From assembly GCF_014200725.1 (NCBI RefSeq), contig NZ_JACHCL010000004.1, positions 62,001 through 126,000 on the forward strand: a stretch of 64,000 nucleotides of DNA. Direction: 5' to 3'. The translations under genes and the position numbers were made by a program. Below the pieces are notes generated by a model that saw nothing but the letters and a program-made list of their open reading frames with translations, did no database searches and had not been told where the DNA came from. This stretch comes from Janthinobacterium silvisoli. Its GTDB lineage: Bacteria > Pseudomonadota > Gammaproteobacteria > Burkholderiales > Burkholderiaceae_D. Positions 8,204 through 17,469 of this stretch are shown piece after piece; within the stretch, counting starts at the first letter, position 1; each line of letters opens with the position of its first letter.

Positions 8204-9688
8204 TTACGGTTTTTGCACAGGAATCTTTTTATCGTCGGCCTTGATGTCAGCCTTGACTTCAGGCTTGTCAGCGACTTTCACCTCCGCCTTGGCCAGTTGC
8301 ACCGGCAAGCCCTGGAAGTGGTTCAGCGCCTGTTGCAGCTGGAAATCGTCCTTGGCGCCGTATTCGAGCGGCTTGCGCTTTTTCGCCGACGTGAGCAGGC
8401 GCTGCTCTTCGGCCAGTTGCTGCTGCTCGCTGCCCAGGGTCGGGCCGGCCGCTTCCGGCTTGCCATCGTCGCTGGCCAGGTGCTTGTCCAGGTCGGCTTC
8501 ACGCACGCGCAAGCTGTTCCAGCCATCGCCATCGGCCGTTTCATCGACCAGCATGTCGGGCACGATGCCGCGCGCCTGGATCGCCCGGCCCTTCGGCGTG
8601 TAATACCTGGCCGTGGTCAGCTTGACGGCGGTGTCGGCAGTCAGCTGGCGCAGGGTTTGCACGGAACCCTTGCCGAACGTTTGCGTGCCGATTACGGTGG
8701 CGCGCTTGTAATCCTGCAAGGCGCCGGCGACGATTTCCGAAGCCGAAGCCGAACCGGCGTTGACCAGCACCACCAGCGGCACGGTTTTCAGCGCGGCCGG
8801 CAGCTTGGCCAGCGGATCGGTCTTGCTGTCGGGCGCTGCATAGAATTCGCGCCGGCCATAGAACACTTGCTGCGATTCCGGCAGCTGCCCCTTGGTCGAA
8901 ACGATCACGGAGTTGCCGGGCAAGAAAGCGGTCGCCACGCCGATGGCGCCCGGCACCACGCCGCCCGGATCGTTGCGCAAGTCCAGCACCAGGCCCTTGA
9001 GCTTGGGGTCTTGCGCGTACAGGGCATTGATTTTCTTGACCATGTCGCCCACGGTCGGGTCCTGGAACTGGGCGATGCGCAACCAGCCATAGCCGGGTGC
9101 GATCATCTTGGCCTTCACGCTTTGCACGCGGATTTCTTCGCGCACGATGGGGAACACCAATGGTTTGTCTTCGCCCTTGCGCGAAATCGTCAGCGCCAGC
9201 TTGCTGTGCGGCTGGCCGCGCATCTTCTTGATCACCTCATCGAGTTGCAAGCCTTTCAGCGGCACATTGTCGAGACGGGTAATCAGGTCGCCGGCCAGGA
9301 TACCGGCCTTGGCGGCGGGGCTATCCTCGATCGGCGAGACGACTTTCACATAGCCGTCTTCCATGCTCACTTCGATGCCGATGCCGACAAACTTGCCTTG
9401 CACGCTATCGCGCAGTTCCTTGAAGGCATCCTTGTCGAGATACACAGAATGCGGGTCCAGCGAGGACACCATGCCGGAAATGGCTTCCGTCAGCAGCTTC
9501 TTGTCATCGACTTTCTCGACATAATCAGTCTTGATGAGGCCAAAGACATCGGACAACTGGCGCAGCTCATCGAGCGGCAGCGGGGCATTGGCGACTTTCT
9601 GCGCAATGGCTGGAAACTGCATCGTTGCGCCGATACCGGCCAATACGCCCAAACCTATCAGGCCGATATGTTTTACTTTGATGCCCAT
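8204..9688 (-). CDS. ctpA: Carboxy-terminal processing protease (S41A, CtpA-like)
   Basis: Periplasmic serine protease anchored by one N-terminal helix, 494 residues. Order: membrane segment about 6-25, PDZ domain about 95-175, S41 catalytic domain about 190-380, and a charged Lys/Asp/Ala tail. The Ser/Lys dyad is visible: Ser315 in GSASASE and Lys340 in TFGKGSVQ, 25 residues apart as in Prc/CtpA. Family members trim envelope proteins, often peptidoglycan hydrolases; sitting directly after envC this is a reasonable inference here. The ATG at 9688 puts the helix at the N-terminus; an earlier in-frame ATG would add an uninformative extension. Confidence 0.92.
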   Translation of the reverse strand: MGIKVKHIGLIGLGVLAGIGATMQFPAIAQKVANAPLPLDELRQLSDVFGLIKTDYVEKVDDKKLLTEAISGMVSSLDPHSVYLDKDAFKELRDSVQGKFVGIGIEVSMEDGYVKVVSPIEDSPAAKAGILAGDLITRLDNVPLKGLQLDEVIKKMRGQPHSKLALTISRKGEDKPLVFPIVREEIRVQSVKAKMIAPGYGWLRIAQFQDPTVGDMVKKINALYAQDPKLKGLVLDLRNDPGGVVPGAIGVATAFLPGNSVIVSTKGQLPESQQVFYGRREFYAAPDSKTDPLAKLPAALKTVPLVVLVNAGSASASEIVAGALQDYKRATVIGTQTFGKGSVQTLRQLTADTAVKLTTARYYTPKGRAIQARGIVPDMLVDETADGDGWNSLRVREADLDKHLASDDGKPEAAGPTLGSEQQQLAEEQRLLTSAKKRKPLEYGAKDDFQLQQALNHFQGLPVQLAKAEVKVADKPEVKADIKADDKKIPVQKP

Positions 9689-9759
9689 GTCTTCTTCGCA
9701 ATCTACAAATACGATGCAGTCACAATCCTGCAACGATGGCAGGAAATTAAAATTTCACC

Positions 9760-11325
9760 TTAAAACCTGACCCAGCCTGCAGGGTCGAAGGCGCGGCCCT
9801 GATAACGCAACTCAAAGTATAGCCCTGATTCCTCGTTGCCGCCGCTGTTGCCCGCGGTAGAGATGGCGTCGCCCGCCTTGACGGCGTCGCCGACGCGTTT
9901 CAGCAAGGACTGGTTATTGCCATAAATACTCATATACTGGCCGCCATGATCAACGATGATCAGGTTGCCGAAGCCACGCAGCCAGGCGGAAAACACTACC
10001 CTGCCCGCCGCGATGGCGTGCACGTCGGTGCCTTCGCCTGCGCGGATGAACATACCTTTCCAGGCAGGTCCATCGCCGCGCTTGCTGCCGAAACGCACTT
10101 CGACCTTGCCCGCCAGCGGCGCGCCCAGCTTGCCTTTCAGGCTGGCAAAGGCGCCATCGGGCGCGGCCGGCCCCAAACTCGCGCGTGGCGCGGCCGGTTC
10201 CGGCTTCGCCGGTACCGGCTCGGGCTTGGACTCCACCTTGGCCACCTGCGGCGGTTCATCGTTATCGATCGGATCGAGCTTGACGGCCGGCGCCGGGACT
10301 GGTGCTGGTGCCGGCGTTTGCGGCTTGATCTTGCCGCTCTTGTTCTGTTGTTCCCTGGCGATACGCTCGCGTTCAGCCTGGGCACGGGCTTCCGCCTTGG
10401 CGCGCGCGGCGGCCAGGCGCTGGCGTTTTTCTTCGGCAGCCTTGGCGTCCGCTGCAGCCTTGGCGGCGGCGCGCTGGGCCGCCAGCAATTCCTGGCGCTT
10501 CTTCTCGGCCGCTTCCGCTGCAGCTTGTTCGGCGATCATCTTGCCCAGTTTATCGACCAGATTGCCCATGCGCTGTTCGTCGCGCTCGACATTACCCGCC
10601 TCCTTGCGCTGCGCCACCAGGCGCTGCGACAGGCTGGCCAGCAAGGCCGCGCGGCGCGCCTTTTCCTGCACCAGCAAGGCTTTTTGATCGCGCTCTTCCT
10701 GGGCGATTTCTTCCAGCTCATCCTTGGCGTTCTGCACTTCCGCCTGGTTTTTTTCCACTGCCGCCAGGTTGGCGCGCAGCGATTCGAGCAGCCGCGCCTG
10801 CGCCTGCGACACATAGGCCATCAGTTGCAGATCACGGTTGATGCGGTTCGGATTGTCGCCCGACAAGAGCAATTTGATGCGGTCTTCATTACCGGCGACA
10901 TATTGTTCGCGCAGCAATTCGGACAATTGCCCCTTTTGCTTGTTGACCGTGGCCGTCAATTGCTCGCGCTCACGCCCCAGCGCCGTCAGCTTGACGCCAG
11001 TGTCATTTTGCTCCTGCGCCAGATCACGCAAGGAACGGTTGGCGTTGGAAATGGCTTCTTCCGACTCGGCCAGGGTATCGGCCGCATCGTCCTTGGCGCT
11101 TTCCGTCGCGCTGATGTCGCGCTTGAGCGCCGTCAGCTTTTGCTGCAATCCAGCCCGTTGGGCTTCCGCGGCCGCCTTCTGCTTGCTGCGTTCGGTGGGT
11201 TTGGCGCCATGCGCGGCGCCGCTGCAGAGCAGCAGGGCCAGGCATAACATGGCGCCGGCACGCCAGGCCGGCAGGGGTCGTTCAGCAGAGGGGGCGATGG
11301 CTGTGCCGCGGAAGAAATACAACAA
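9760..11325 (-). CDS. envC: EnvC-like murein hydrolase activator
   Basis: Periplasmic coiled-coil protein with a C-terminal LytM/M23 domain, 521 residues. A signal-like hydrophobic stretch (AMLCLALLLCSGAAHG) is at about 25-40, long Ala/Gln/Glu/Lys/Arg-rich coiled coils at about 45-315, a Pro/Ala/Lys linker to about 390, then LytM. The LytM domain has GLYFELRYQGRAFDP where active M23 enzymes have HxH, so the zinc ligands are missing, as in E. coli EnvC, which activates amidases without cutting peptidoglycan. The start is two bases after the gpmA stop, implying coupling. An internal ATG at the signal peptide is a possible alternative start. Confidence 0.9.
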   Translation of the reverse strand: MLYFFRGTAIAPSAERPLPAWRAGAMLCLALLLCSGAAHGAKPTERSKQKAAAEAQRAGLQQKLTALKRDISATESAKDDAADTLAESEEAISNANRSLRDLAQEQNDTGVKLTALGREREQLTATVNKQKGQLSELLREQYVAGNEDRIKLLLSGDNPNRINRDLQLMAYVSQAQARLLESLRANLAAVEKNQAEVQNAKDELEEIAQEERDQKALLVQEKARRAALLASLSQRLVAQRKEAGNVERDEQRMGNLVDKLGKMIAEQAAAEAAEKKRQELLAAQRAAAKAAADAKAAEEKRQRLAAARAKAEARAQAERERIAREQQNKSGKIKPQTPAPAPVPAPAVKLDPIDNDEPPQVAKVESKPEPVPAKPEPAAPRASLGPAAPDGAFASLKGKLGAPLAGKVEVRFGSKRGDGPAWKGMFIRAGEGTDVHAIAAGRVVFSAWLRGFGNLIIVDHGGQYMSIYGNNQSLLKRVGDAVKAGDAISTAGNSGGNEESGLYFELRYQGRAFDPAGWVRF

Positions 11326-11327
11326 AG

Positions 11328-12074
11328 TTACTTGGCCTTCCCTTGGTTCGCCACGGCAGCCTGGGCCGCTGCAATCGCTGCCGGATCGCCCAGGTAGTAA
11401 TGGCGGATCGGTTTCAGATCGGCATCGAGCTCATATACCAGTGGCTGGCCGTTAGGAATGTTCAGGCCGACGATGTCGTCATCGCTGATGCCGTCGAGCA
11501 TTTTGATCAGGGCGCGCAAGCTATTGCCGTGTGCCGAGATGATGATTTTCTTGCCGGCGCGAATCGCCGGGGCAATTTCGTCGTCCCAGGCTGGCATCAC
11601 GCGCGCCACGGTGTCTTTCAGGCATTCGGTCAGCGGAATCGAGGCTTTCGGCAAGCCCGCGTAGCGCGGATCGTTGAACGAAGCGCGATCATCGCTCTCT
11701 TCCAGCGCTGGCGGCGGCGTGTCGTAGCTGCGGCGCCATACCAATACTTGCTCGTCGCCATACTTGGCTGCCGTCTCGCCCTTGTCCAGGCCTTGCAGGG
11801 CGCCGTAGTGGCGCTCGTTCAAACGCCAGTCGTGCTTGATCGGCAGATACATCATGTCCATCGCATCCAGCGACAGCCACAGGGTGCGGATCGCGCGCTT
11901 CAAGACCGAGGTGTAGGCCACGTCAAACGTAAAACCAGCTTCCTTGAGGATTTGGCCGGCGGCCCTGGCTTCGTTGACGCCCTTTTCCGTCAGGTCGACA
12001 TCGGTCCAGCCAGTGAAGCGGTTATCGAGGTTCCAGGTGGACTCGCCGTGACGCATGAAAACGATTTTATACAT
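11328..12074 (-). CDS. gpmA: 2,3-bisphosphoglycerate-dependent phosphoglycerate mutase
   Basis: Interconverts 3- and 2-phosphoglycerate in glycolysis and gluconeogenesis, cytoplasmic, 248 residues, normal length for the dPGM family. The phosphohistidine motif MRHGESTWN has His9, followed by [13 protein letters not shown], the substrate loop [14 protein letters not shown], and the second catalytic His in [10 protein letters not shown]. First gene of a minus-strand operon with envC, ctpA and moeB; divergent from the rhodanese gene with about 105 bp between them. Confidence 0.97.
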   Translation of the reverse strand: MYKIVFMRHGESTWNLDNRFTGWTDVDLTEKGVNEARAAGQILKEAGFTFDVAYTSVLKRAIRTLWLSLDAMDMMYLPIKHDWRLNERHYGALQGLDKGETAAKYGDEQVLVWRRSYDTPPPALEESDDRASFNDPRYAGLPKASIPLTECLKDTVARVMPAWDDEIAPAIRAGKKIIISAHGNSLRALIKMLDGISDDDIVGLNIPNGQPLVYELDADLKPIRHYYLGDPAAIAAAQAAVANQGKAK

Positions 12075-12180
12075 AGTTCTATCTTCTCAAGGGGTTCAAA
12101 TCAAAAAAGCAAAACGTAAAAAGACCTCGTCCAGCTTCTATTTTATAATGCGCGGATTGACTTAAACCATTGGACCCTAC

Positions 12181-12597
12181 GTGAAATTCATTATCGACCA
12201 CATTTTTCTGTTTGCCATCGTCATCATTTCCGGCGGCGCCCTCCTTTGGCCACTGCTGTCCCTGCGCGGCAAGCGCGCCACAGTGCTGGAAGTCACGCAA
12301 CTGATTAATCGTGGCAAGACCGTCATCGTTGACGTGCGTACCCCGGAAGAATTCGCCAAGGGCCACTTGCCTGACGCAAAAAATATTGCATTGCCAGAAC
12401 TGGCAAAACGCTTGGGCGAGCTGGAAAAATTCAAAACGCGCCCCATTGTAGTGGTTTGCCAGAAAGGATCGCGCTCGGCAACGGCCGTCGGCCTGCTGAG
12501 CAAAGCCGGTTTCGCCGAAGCAACCAGTCTGGAAGGCGGCATCGACGAGTGGAACAAGCAAGGCTTGCCACTGAAAACCTTATCCCTGGCCAAGTAA
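12181..12597 (+). CDS. Membrane-anchored rhodanese-domain protein
   Basis: Single-domain rhodanese, 138 residues, with one N-terminal membrane helix (about 5-27) that probably tethers the domain in the cytoplasm or periplasm; topology is not certain. The active-site loop is CQKGSRS with Cys93, preceded by the usual DVRTPEEFAKGHLPDAKNI. Rhodaneses move sulfane sulfur; the physiological acceptor is unknown. It sits 28 bp before grxC, followed by secB and gpsA, a string common in Burkholderiales, which suggests a housekeeping thiol role. This is the widely seen YibN type. Confidence 0.88.
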   Translation: MKFIIDHIFLFAIVIISGGALLWPLLSLRGKRATVLEVTQLINRGKTVIVDVRTPEEFAKGHLPDAKNIALPELAKRLGELEKFKTRPIVVVCQKGSRSATAVGLLSKAGFAEATSLEGGIDEWNKQGLPLKTLSLAK

Positions 12598-12625
12598 GCA
12601 AGCAAGTTCATTGAAGGAAAACATC

Positions 12626-12892
12626 ATGACTGTCCCAGTAATTGTATATAGCACCGCCGTCTGCCCCTATTGCGTGCGCGCCGAGCGCCTGCTGGAAGCC
12701 AAGGGCGTGACCGTGCAAAAAATCCGCGTCGACCTGGACCCTGAAGAGCGCATCAAGATGATGGAACGCACCGGCCGCCGTACCGTGCCGCAAATCTATG
12801 TGGGCGACACCCATGTCGGCGGTTTTGACGATTTGTATGCGCTCGATCAAGCCGGCAAGCTGGACCCCTTGTTAAATGGCACGGCAGCCTGA
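12626..12892 (+). CDS. grxC: Glutaredoxin 3
   Basis: Glutathione-dependent disulfide reductase, cytoplasmic, 88 residues. Active site CPYC (Cys13, Cys16), the cis-proline RTVPQIYVG and the glutathione-binding HVGGFDDLYALDQAG are all present and in order. The ATG at 12626 has GAAGGA 8 bases upstream; an in-frame TTG earlier overlaps that ribosome site and is rejected. It is co-transcribed with the rhodanese gene and ends before a hairpin. Confidence 0.95.
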   Translation: MTVPVIVYSTAVCPYCVRAERLLEAKGVTVQKIRVDLDPEERIKMMERTGRRTVPQIYVGDTHVGGFDDLYALDQAGKLDPLLNGTAA

Positions 12893-12962
12893 TATAAAGC
12901 CGGTTAGCGAAATTGGTTTTAGGTAGTATTGTTTTGATACAATTGCCTCGCACCTGATCAGG

Positions 12963-12988
12963 CCGCGCCCAGCCGGCGCGGTTTGTTT
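12963..12988 (+). terminator. Probable Rho-independent terminator after grxC
   Basis: Stem CCGCGCC / GGCGCGG with loop CAGCC, followed by TTTGTTT. It lies between grxC and secB, so secB would need its own promoter downstream or partial read-through. Confidence 0.6.
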
Positions 12989-13047
12989 GCCGCAAACACT
13001 ATATTTGAACGGTGTGCCGTTCTTGTCCATTACAACGAAAGCGTTCC

Positions 13048-13521
13048 ATGTCTGACGAAAATCTGCAACCAGTCTTCCAAATCCAACGCGTCTACCTGAA
13101 AGACATGTCGCTGGAACAACCAAATTCCCCAGCTATTTTCCTGGAACAAGAAGCACCAGCGATCGAAGTCGCGCTGGACGTGGGCGCTGCGCCTTTGGCC
13201 GACGGCATCTTTGAAGCGACCGTGACGATTACCGTCACCGCCAAAGTCGGCGACAAAGTGGCTTTCCTGGTTGAAGGCAAGCAAGCTGGTATCTTCGAAG
13301 CACGCAACATTCCTGCCGATCAACTCGATCCGCTGCTGGGAATCGGCTGCCCGAACATCATCTACCCTTACCTGCGCGCCAACATCGCCGACGTGATCAC
13401 CCGTGCCGGCTTCCCGCCTGTGCACCTGGCAGAGATCAATTTCGAAGTGTTCTACCAACAACGCCTGCAAGCTATTGCTGACGCTGCCGCTGCTGCCCCT
13501 GCCGCTAGCGAAACGCATTAA
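13048..13521 (+). CDS. secB: Protein-export chaperone SecB
   Basis: Cytoplasmic tetrameric chaperone that keeps preproteins unfolded and hands them to SecA, 157 residues. Typical SecB runs are [18 protein letters not shown] near the N-terminus, [20 protein letters not shown] in the middle and [19 protein letters not shown] near the C-terminal helices. The ATG at 13048 gives the family-typical N-terminus; an earlier in-frame start adds an implausible Cys/Arg-rich tail. It supplies substrates to the Sec pathway, which also feeds the T2SS encoded to the left. Confidence 0.97.
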   Translation: MSDENLQPVFQIQRVYLKDMSLEQPNSPAIFLEQEAPAIEVALDVGAAPLADGIFEATVTITVTAKVGDKVAFLVEGKQAGIFEARNIPADQLDPLLGIGCPNIIYPYLRANIADVITRAGFPPVHLAEINFEVFYQQRLQAIADAAAAAPAASETH

Positions 13522-13564
13522 TAGTTGCAAGCAAGACCCCGCCGGCCCGCTCTGGGCCAGCATG

Positions 13565-13593
13565 ACACGGCGGCTGGACCGCCGTGTTTCGTT
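13565..13593 (+). terminator. Hairpin terminator after secB
   Basis: Nine-base-pair perfect stem ACACGGCGG / CCGCCGTGT with loop CTGGA, followed by TTCGTT. The T-tract is weak but the position between secB and the next gene fits a terminator. Confidence 0.55.
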
Positions 13594-13610
13594 AAGGCTC
13601 AAAAAATATC

Positions 13611-14072
13611 ATGTTGAAAAATCCGGTCACAAGCAAATTCCGTTGGATCGCAGGCGCCGTGCTGATGCTGGCGACAGCGGCCAGCCATGCCGTCGATTTC
13701 AAATCGGTGGGCGCCGCCCCGGTCATCCTGTACGACGCACCTTCCGTGAAAGGTGGCAAGCTGTATGTGGCGCCGCGCGGCATGCCGCTCGAAGTCGTCC
13801 TCAGCTATGGCGAATGGGTCAAGGTACGCGACGCCAGCGGCGAAATGGCCTGGACCGAAGCGAAGGGCTTGAGCCCGAAACGCAATGTCGTGGCGCGCAC
13901 CGCCAATCTGAAAGTACGTGCCAGCCCCGACGATAATGCCTCGCCCGTGCTGCTGGTCGACAAGGGCGTGCTGCTCGAAATGAGCGAACAGCCCACTTCC
14001 GGCTGGGTCAAGGTCCGCCACAAGGATGGCCAGACCGGCTACGTCAAGACCAGCGAAGTCTGGGGCCTGTAA
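13611..14072 (+). CDS. Secreted SH3-domain protein
   Basis: Periplasmic protein of 153 residues with a signal peptide ending about residue 27 (ATAASHA) and two bacterial SH3-like modules: GKLYVAPRGMPLEVV around 45-70 and the clearer ANLKVRASPDDNASPVLLV around 96-115, followed by GWVKVRHKDGQTGYVKTSEV. Such modules usually bind cell-wall peptides. It lies between secB and gpsA, a position conserved in related genomes as I recall; the partner is unknown. Confidence 0.8.
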   Translation: MLKNPVTSKFRWIAGAVLMLATAASHAVDFKSVGAAPVILYDAPSVKGGKLYVAPRGMPLEVVLSYGEWVKVRDASGEMAWTEAKGLSPKRNVVARTANLKVRASPDDNASPVLLVDKGVLLEMSEQPTSGWVKVRHKDGQTGYVKTSEVWGL

Positions 14073-14129
14073 ACACGACAGGCGCCGATCCCCGCGCCGC
14101 GTTCCATCCCCCTGCCCGACTGAGGTTGC

Positions 14130-15176
14130 ATGCAAGTTTCTCCCGACATCATTCCCGACACCATCGCTGCTGGCCAGCGCCGCAAGATCACCGTGCTGGG
14201 CGCCGGCGCCTGGGGCACCGCCGTGGCCATGGCCCTGGCGGCCCGCCACGACGTGCTGCTATGGGGCCGCAATGGCAGCGCCATGGCGGCGATGGCGGCC
14301 AGCGGCGAAAACAGCTATCTGCCCGGCTTTGCCTTGCCGCCGCAAATGCTTATTTCTGCCGACTTCGATGCCGCCGTGGCGCATGCCGGCGGCGAGCAGG
14401 CGCTGCTGATCGCCGCCTGCCCCGTGGCAGGCTTGCGTCCGCTGCTGCAACAACTTAAACACAAGAATATTGCCAACCTGGTCTGGCTGTGCAAAGGTTT
14501 TGAAGATGGCAGCGGCATGCTGCCGCACCAGATCGTACAGCAGGAATTGGGCGGCCAGGTGGCGGGCGGCGCCCTGTCCGGCCCTTCGTTTGCGCAGGAA
14601 GTGGCGCGCGGCTTGCCGTGTGCGCTAACGATTGCATCCAATAATGCCGAACTACGCAGCAAGGTCGTGTCGGCCTTGCACGGCGGCACCATCCGCGTGT
14701 ATGCCAGTGTCGATCTGGTGGGCGTGGAAGTGGGCGGCGCCGTGAAAAATATTTTGGCGATTGCCACCGGCGTGGCCGACGGCCTGGGCCTGGGCTTGAA
14801 TGCCCGCGCCGCGCTGATCACGCGTGGCCTGGCGGAAATCACGCGCCTGGGTACGGCCCTGGGTGGCCAGACAGAAACCTTTATGGGGCTGACCGGCATC
14901 GGCGACTTGCTGCTCACCTGCACGGGCGACCTGTCGCGCAACCGCCGCGTCGGCTTGGCCTTGGCGCAAGGCAAGCAACTGGCCACCATCGTGGCTGAGC
15001 TGGGCCATGTGGCCGAAGGCGTACCTTGCGCGCGTGCCGTACGCGCACTGGCGCGCACCATGCAGGTCGACATGCCGATCACCAATGCGGTAGCCGGCGT
15101 GCTGTTCGATGGGGATTTGCCGCAAGATATGGTGCAGCGCCTGCTGGCGCGTGACCCGCGCGACGAAGCGCAATAA
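14130..15176 (+). CDS. gpsA: Glycerol-3-phosphate dehydrogenase [NAD(P)+]
   Basis: Reduces dihydroxyacetone phosphate to sn-glycerol 3-phosphate for phospholipid synthesis, cytoplasmic, 348 residues. The Rossmann motif [10 protein letters not shown] is at about 25-34. The catalytic-lysine region [17 protein letters not shown] is present, followed by the substrate motif [20 protein letters not shown] and [15 protein letters not shown]. The N-terminal extension of about 15 residues before the Rossmann fold is slightly long. Last gene of the secB-side string; convergent with the cupin gene. Confidence 0.96.
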   Translation: MQVSPDIIPDTIAAGQRRKITVLGAGAWGTAVAMALAARHDVLLWGRNGSAMAAMAASGENSYLPGFALPPQMLISADFDAAVAHAGGEQALLIAACPVAGLRPLLQQLKHKNIANLVWLCKGFEDGSGMLPHQIVQQELGGQVAGGALSGPSFAQEVARGLPCALTIASNNAELRSKVVSALHGGTIRVYASVDLVGVEVGGAVKNILAIATGVADGLGLGLNARAALITRGLAEITRLGTALGGQTETFMGLTGIGDLLLTCTGDLSRNRRVGLALAQGKQLATIVAELGHVAEGVPCARAVRALARTMQVDMPITNAVAGVLFDGDLPQDMVQRLLARDPRDEAQ

Positions 15177-15190
15177 GTAGCCAAGCGGAC

Positions 15191-15535
15191 TTAGCGGCCC
15201 GCCTTGGCCATCAGTATAGTCAACAGCAATAGACTGTCTTCCCGTGCTTCCACCGCATGGGCCTGGCCACCGTGCAGGTACAGCATCTGCCCCGGCCCCA
15301 GCACTTGCTGGCCGCCATGGGCCTCCACCACCACTTGCCCTTGCAGGCACAGCAGGGTGATTTCACCGAGCACATGATGTTCGGGCATGATCTTGCCCTT
15401 GGGCATGCACAGCCGTATCAGTTCCAGTTCGTCCGTCTTGGCCAGGGCGATGGCGGAAAACTGCGACAAATCGCCGCCGTTTCCACGCTGTACGTCGATG
15501 ACTTCTCCGGATGCTGCATGCGCTAGCGCCATCAT
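15191..15535 (-). CDS. Small cupin-domain protein
   Basis: Single-domain cupin of 114 residues. The cupin core is visible: PEHHVLGEITLLCLQGQVVV (first motif with two His and one Glu) and GPGQMLYLHGGQAHAVEA (second motif with His). A metal site is likely, but the ligand or reaction is unknown; similar small cupins are annotated only as cupins. The start at 15535 (MMALAH) lies 11 bp after the DUF2461 gene stop on the same strand, so the two may be co-transcribed. Confidence 0.78.
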   Translation of the reverse strand: MMALAHAASGEVIDVQRGNGGDLSQFSAIALAKTDELELIRLCMPKGKIMPEHHVLGEITLLCLQGQVVVEAHGGQQVLGPGQMLYLHGGQAHAVEAREDSLLLLTILMAKAGR

Positions 15536-15546
15536 GTCCCCCGTTT

Positions 15547-16239
15547 TCAGACCGTCTCTTCGTCCGGCTCTTTCGCACCGCGCATCCATTCCACCAGCGG
15601 GAATGCATCCTTCAAGCCTTCGGCCAGCATAGGCAGCAATTTTTCCGGTGCATTCAGCGGCAGCGGTACTTCGGTCCAGACAAAAAAGCTCTTCAGCTTG
15701 ATGAATTCGATATGCTCGGTGTCAGCATCAAAACCCTTGGGCGGACGCTGCAGCTTGCCTTCATTCTGGATCGTGTCGTAACGCGCCTTCAAGCGCTTAT
15801 TCTTGAGCACTTTGGAAAAACCTGGCGCGTCGTTGACCATATGTTCGCGCAGCGCCTTCAGCCGGCCCGGTGGCGGCATGTATTCGCCGGCGCCAAACAG
15901 CAGATTGCCCTGGCCATCGATCTGCAGATAATAGGTAGGGCCGCCAGCCTTGCTGGGGCGGCGCATGTCGTTCGGCGCAATCGCCGCCGAGAAACGCGTT
16001 TTATACGGGCTCTTGTCGTGGGCAAAGCGCACGTCGCGGTTGATGCGGAACATGGCTTTCTTCGGATTGCAATATTTCACGGCGGGGTCAAACTTGCCGA
16101 GCTCACCGATCAATGACGTTACCAGCGCCAGGAATTCTTCGCGCAAGATGTCGTAGCGCGGCTTGTTCATCACAAACCAGGGACGATTATTGTTTTCGCT
16201 CAGTTCACGTAAAAATTGGGTCAAATCACGCACATGCAT
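15547..16239 (-). CDS. DUF2461 family protein (TIGR02453)
   Basis: Uncharacterised 230-residue protein. Recognisable DUF2461 features are LTQFLRELSENNNRPWFVMN, the tract MFRINRDVRFAHDKSPYKT, and GPTYYLQIDGQGNLLFGAG. No signal peptide or membrane segment is visible, so it is probably cytoplasmic. The reaction is unknown across the family. It stands between the DegS-like protease and the cupin gene on the minus strand. Confidence 0.85.
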   Translation of the reverse strand: MHVRDLTQFLRELSENNNRPWFVMNKPRYDILREEFLALVTSLIGELGKFDPAVKYCNPKKAMFRINRDVRFAHDKSPYKTRFSAAIAPNDMRRPSKAGGPTYYLQIDGQGNLLFGAGEYMPPPGRLKALREHMVNDAPGFSKVLKNKRLKARYDTIQNEGKLQRPPKGFDADTEHIEFIKLKSFFVWTEVPLPLNAPEKLLPMLAEGLKDAFPLVEWMRGAKEPDEETV

Positions 16240-16260
16240 GTGTCAGGTTCCGATACACAA

Positions 16261-17430
16261 CTATTTGGACGGGTCTTTCGGGATGGGCCGCTTGCCCACC
16301 ACCACATCAAGCACCGCTTCACGGTTCTTGCGCAGCACCGTCATTTTAGCTTTTTCACCGGGCGGCAGTTGGGCGATCAGATTGAGCATTTCTGTCGTGT
16401 CGCCCACGCTCTTGCCTTCGACCTTGAGCAGGATATCGCCAGGCTTGATGCCTGCCTTGTCGGCTGGACCATTGCGCACCACGCCGGCAATGATGGCGCC
16501 GCTACTGCGCTGCAAACCGAAGCTGTCGGACAGTTCTTTCGTGATGTCCTGCATTTCCACACCGATCCAGCCGCGCACCACGTGGCCGTTCTTGATGATC
16601 GCTTCCATCACCGTCTTGGCGGTGGATACGGGAATCGCAAAGCCGATGCCGACCGAGCCGCCGCTTTGCGAATAGATGGCCGTATTGATGCCGATCAAAT
16701 TGCCGCGCGTATCGACCAGCGCGCCGCCAGAATTGCCAAAGTTGATGGCCGCATCGGTCTGGATGAAATTTTCAAAGCTGTTGATGTGCAGATTGTTGCG
16801 TCCCAAGGCAGAGATAATGCCCATGGTCACGGTCTGGCCCACGCCGAACGGATTGCCGATGGCCAGCACCACATCGCCCACGCGCGCCTGTTCCGACTGG
16901 CCCAATACGATCACGGGCAATTTATCGAGGTTGATACGGATGATGGCCAAGTCGGTTTCCGGGTCCAGGCCAACCACCTTGGCGGGCGCCTTGCGGCCAT
17001 CGGCCAGCACGACTTCGATTTCATCGGCGCCTTCGACCACGTGGTTATTCGTCAGGATATAGCCTTCGTGGCTGACGATCACGCCGGAACCGAGGCTGTT
17101 TTGCAAATCGTCGTCGGCGCCGTCGTCGTCATTGCCGGGCGTGCGGTCGCCAAAAAAGCGTTTGAAAAAGGGATCGCGCGCCAGCGGATGGGCGCTGCGC
17201 TTGGGGGCTTGGGTGGTGAGGATGTTAACCACGGCGGGCATGGCCCGCGCCGCCGCGTCGCGATAGGAACCGGGCGCCAGGCTGCTGGACGCCGTTTCCA
17301 CTACCGGCACCGGCGTCGCTTGCGAGCCCAGCTGCTGTACCCGGCTGGCCGGGCGCAGCGCGCCATACACAAAGTACAGCGCCAACGCGATCGTCACGGT
17401 TTGCGCAAACAATAACCAAAATCGTCGCAT
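16261..17430 (-). CDS. Membrane-anchored HtrA-type serine protease (DegS-like)
   Basis: Trypsin-like periplasmic protease, 389 residues, with an uncleaved N-terminal helix (about 4-24) and a single PDZ domain at about 285-375. The catalytic triad is His130 (TNNHVV), Asp160 (DPETDLA) and Ser234 (FGNSGGAL). One membrane anchor plus one PDZ domain matches DegS architecture better than DegP/DegQ (two PDZ domains). Whether it controls a sigma-E cascade cannot be told; no rse genes are adjacent. It precedes the DUF2461 gene on the minus strand. Confidence 0.9.
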   Translation of the reverse strand: MRRFWLLFAQTVTIALALYFVYGALRPASRVQQLGSQATPVPVVETASSSLAPGSYRDAAARAMPAVVNILTTQAPKRSAHPLARDPFFKRFFGDRTPGNDDDGADDDLQNSLGSGVIVSHEGYILTNNHVVEGADEIEVVLADGRKAPAKVVGLDPETDLAIIRINLDKLPVIVLGQSEQARVGDVVLAIGNPFGVGQTVTMGIISALGRNNLHINSFENFIQTDAAINFGNSGGALVDTRGNLIGINTAIYSQSGGSVGIGFAIPVSTAKTVMEAIIKNGHVVRGWIGVEMQDITKELSDSFGLQRSSGAIIAGVVRNGPADKAGIKPGDILLKVEGKSVGDTTEMLNLIAQLPPGEKAKMTVLRKNREAVLDVVVGKRPIPKDPSK

Positions 17431-17469
17431 GGAGCTTTACCCTGTTCAGCCGGCCTATGCCGGGACAGC

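Noticed and set aside
7451-9763. Very long plus-strand frame opposite moeB and ctpA
   Set aside because: Antisense shadow; both minus-strand genes have clear catalytic motifs over the same bases.
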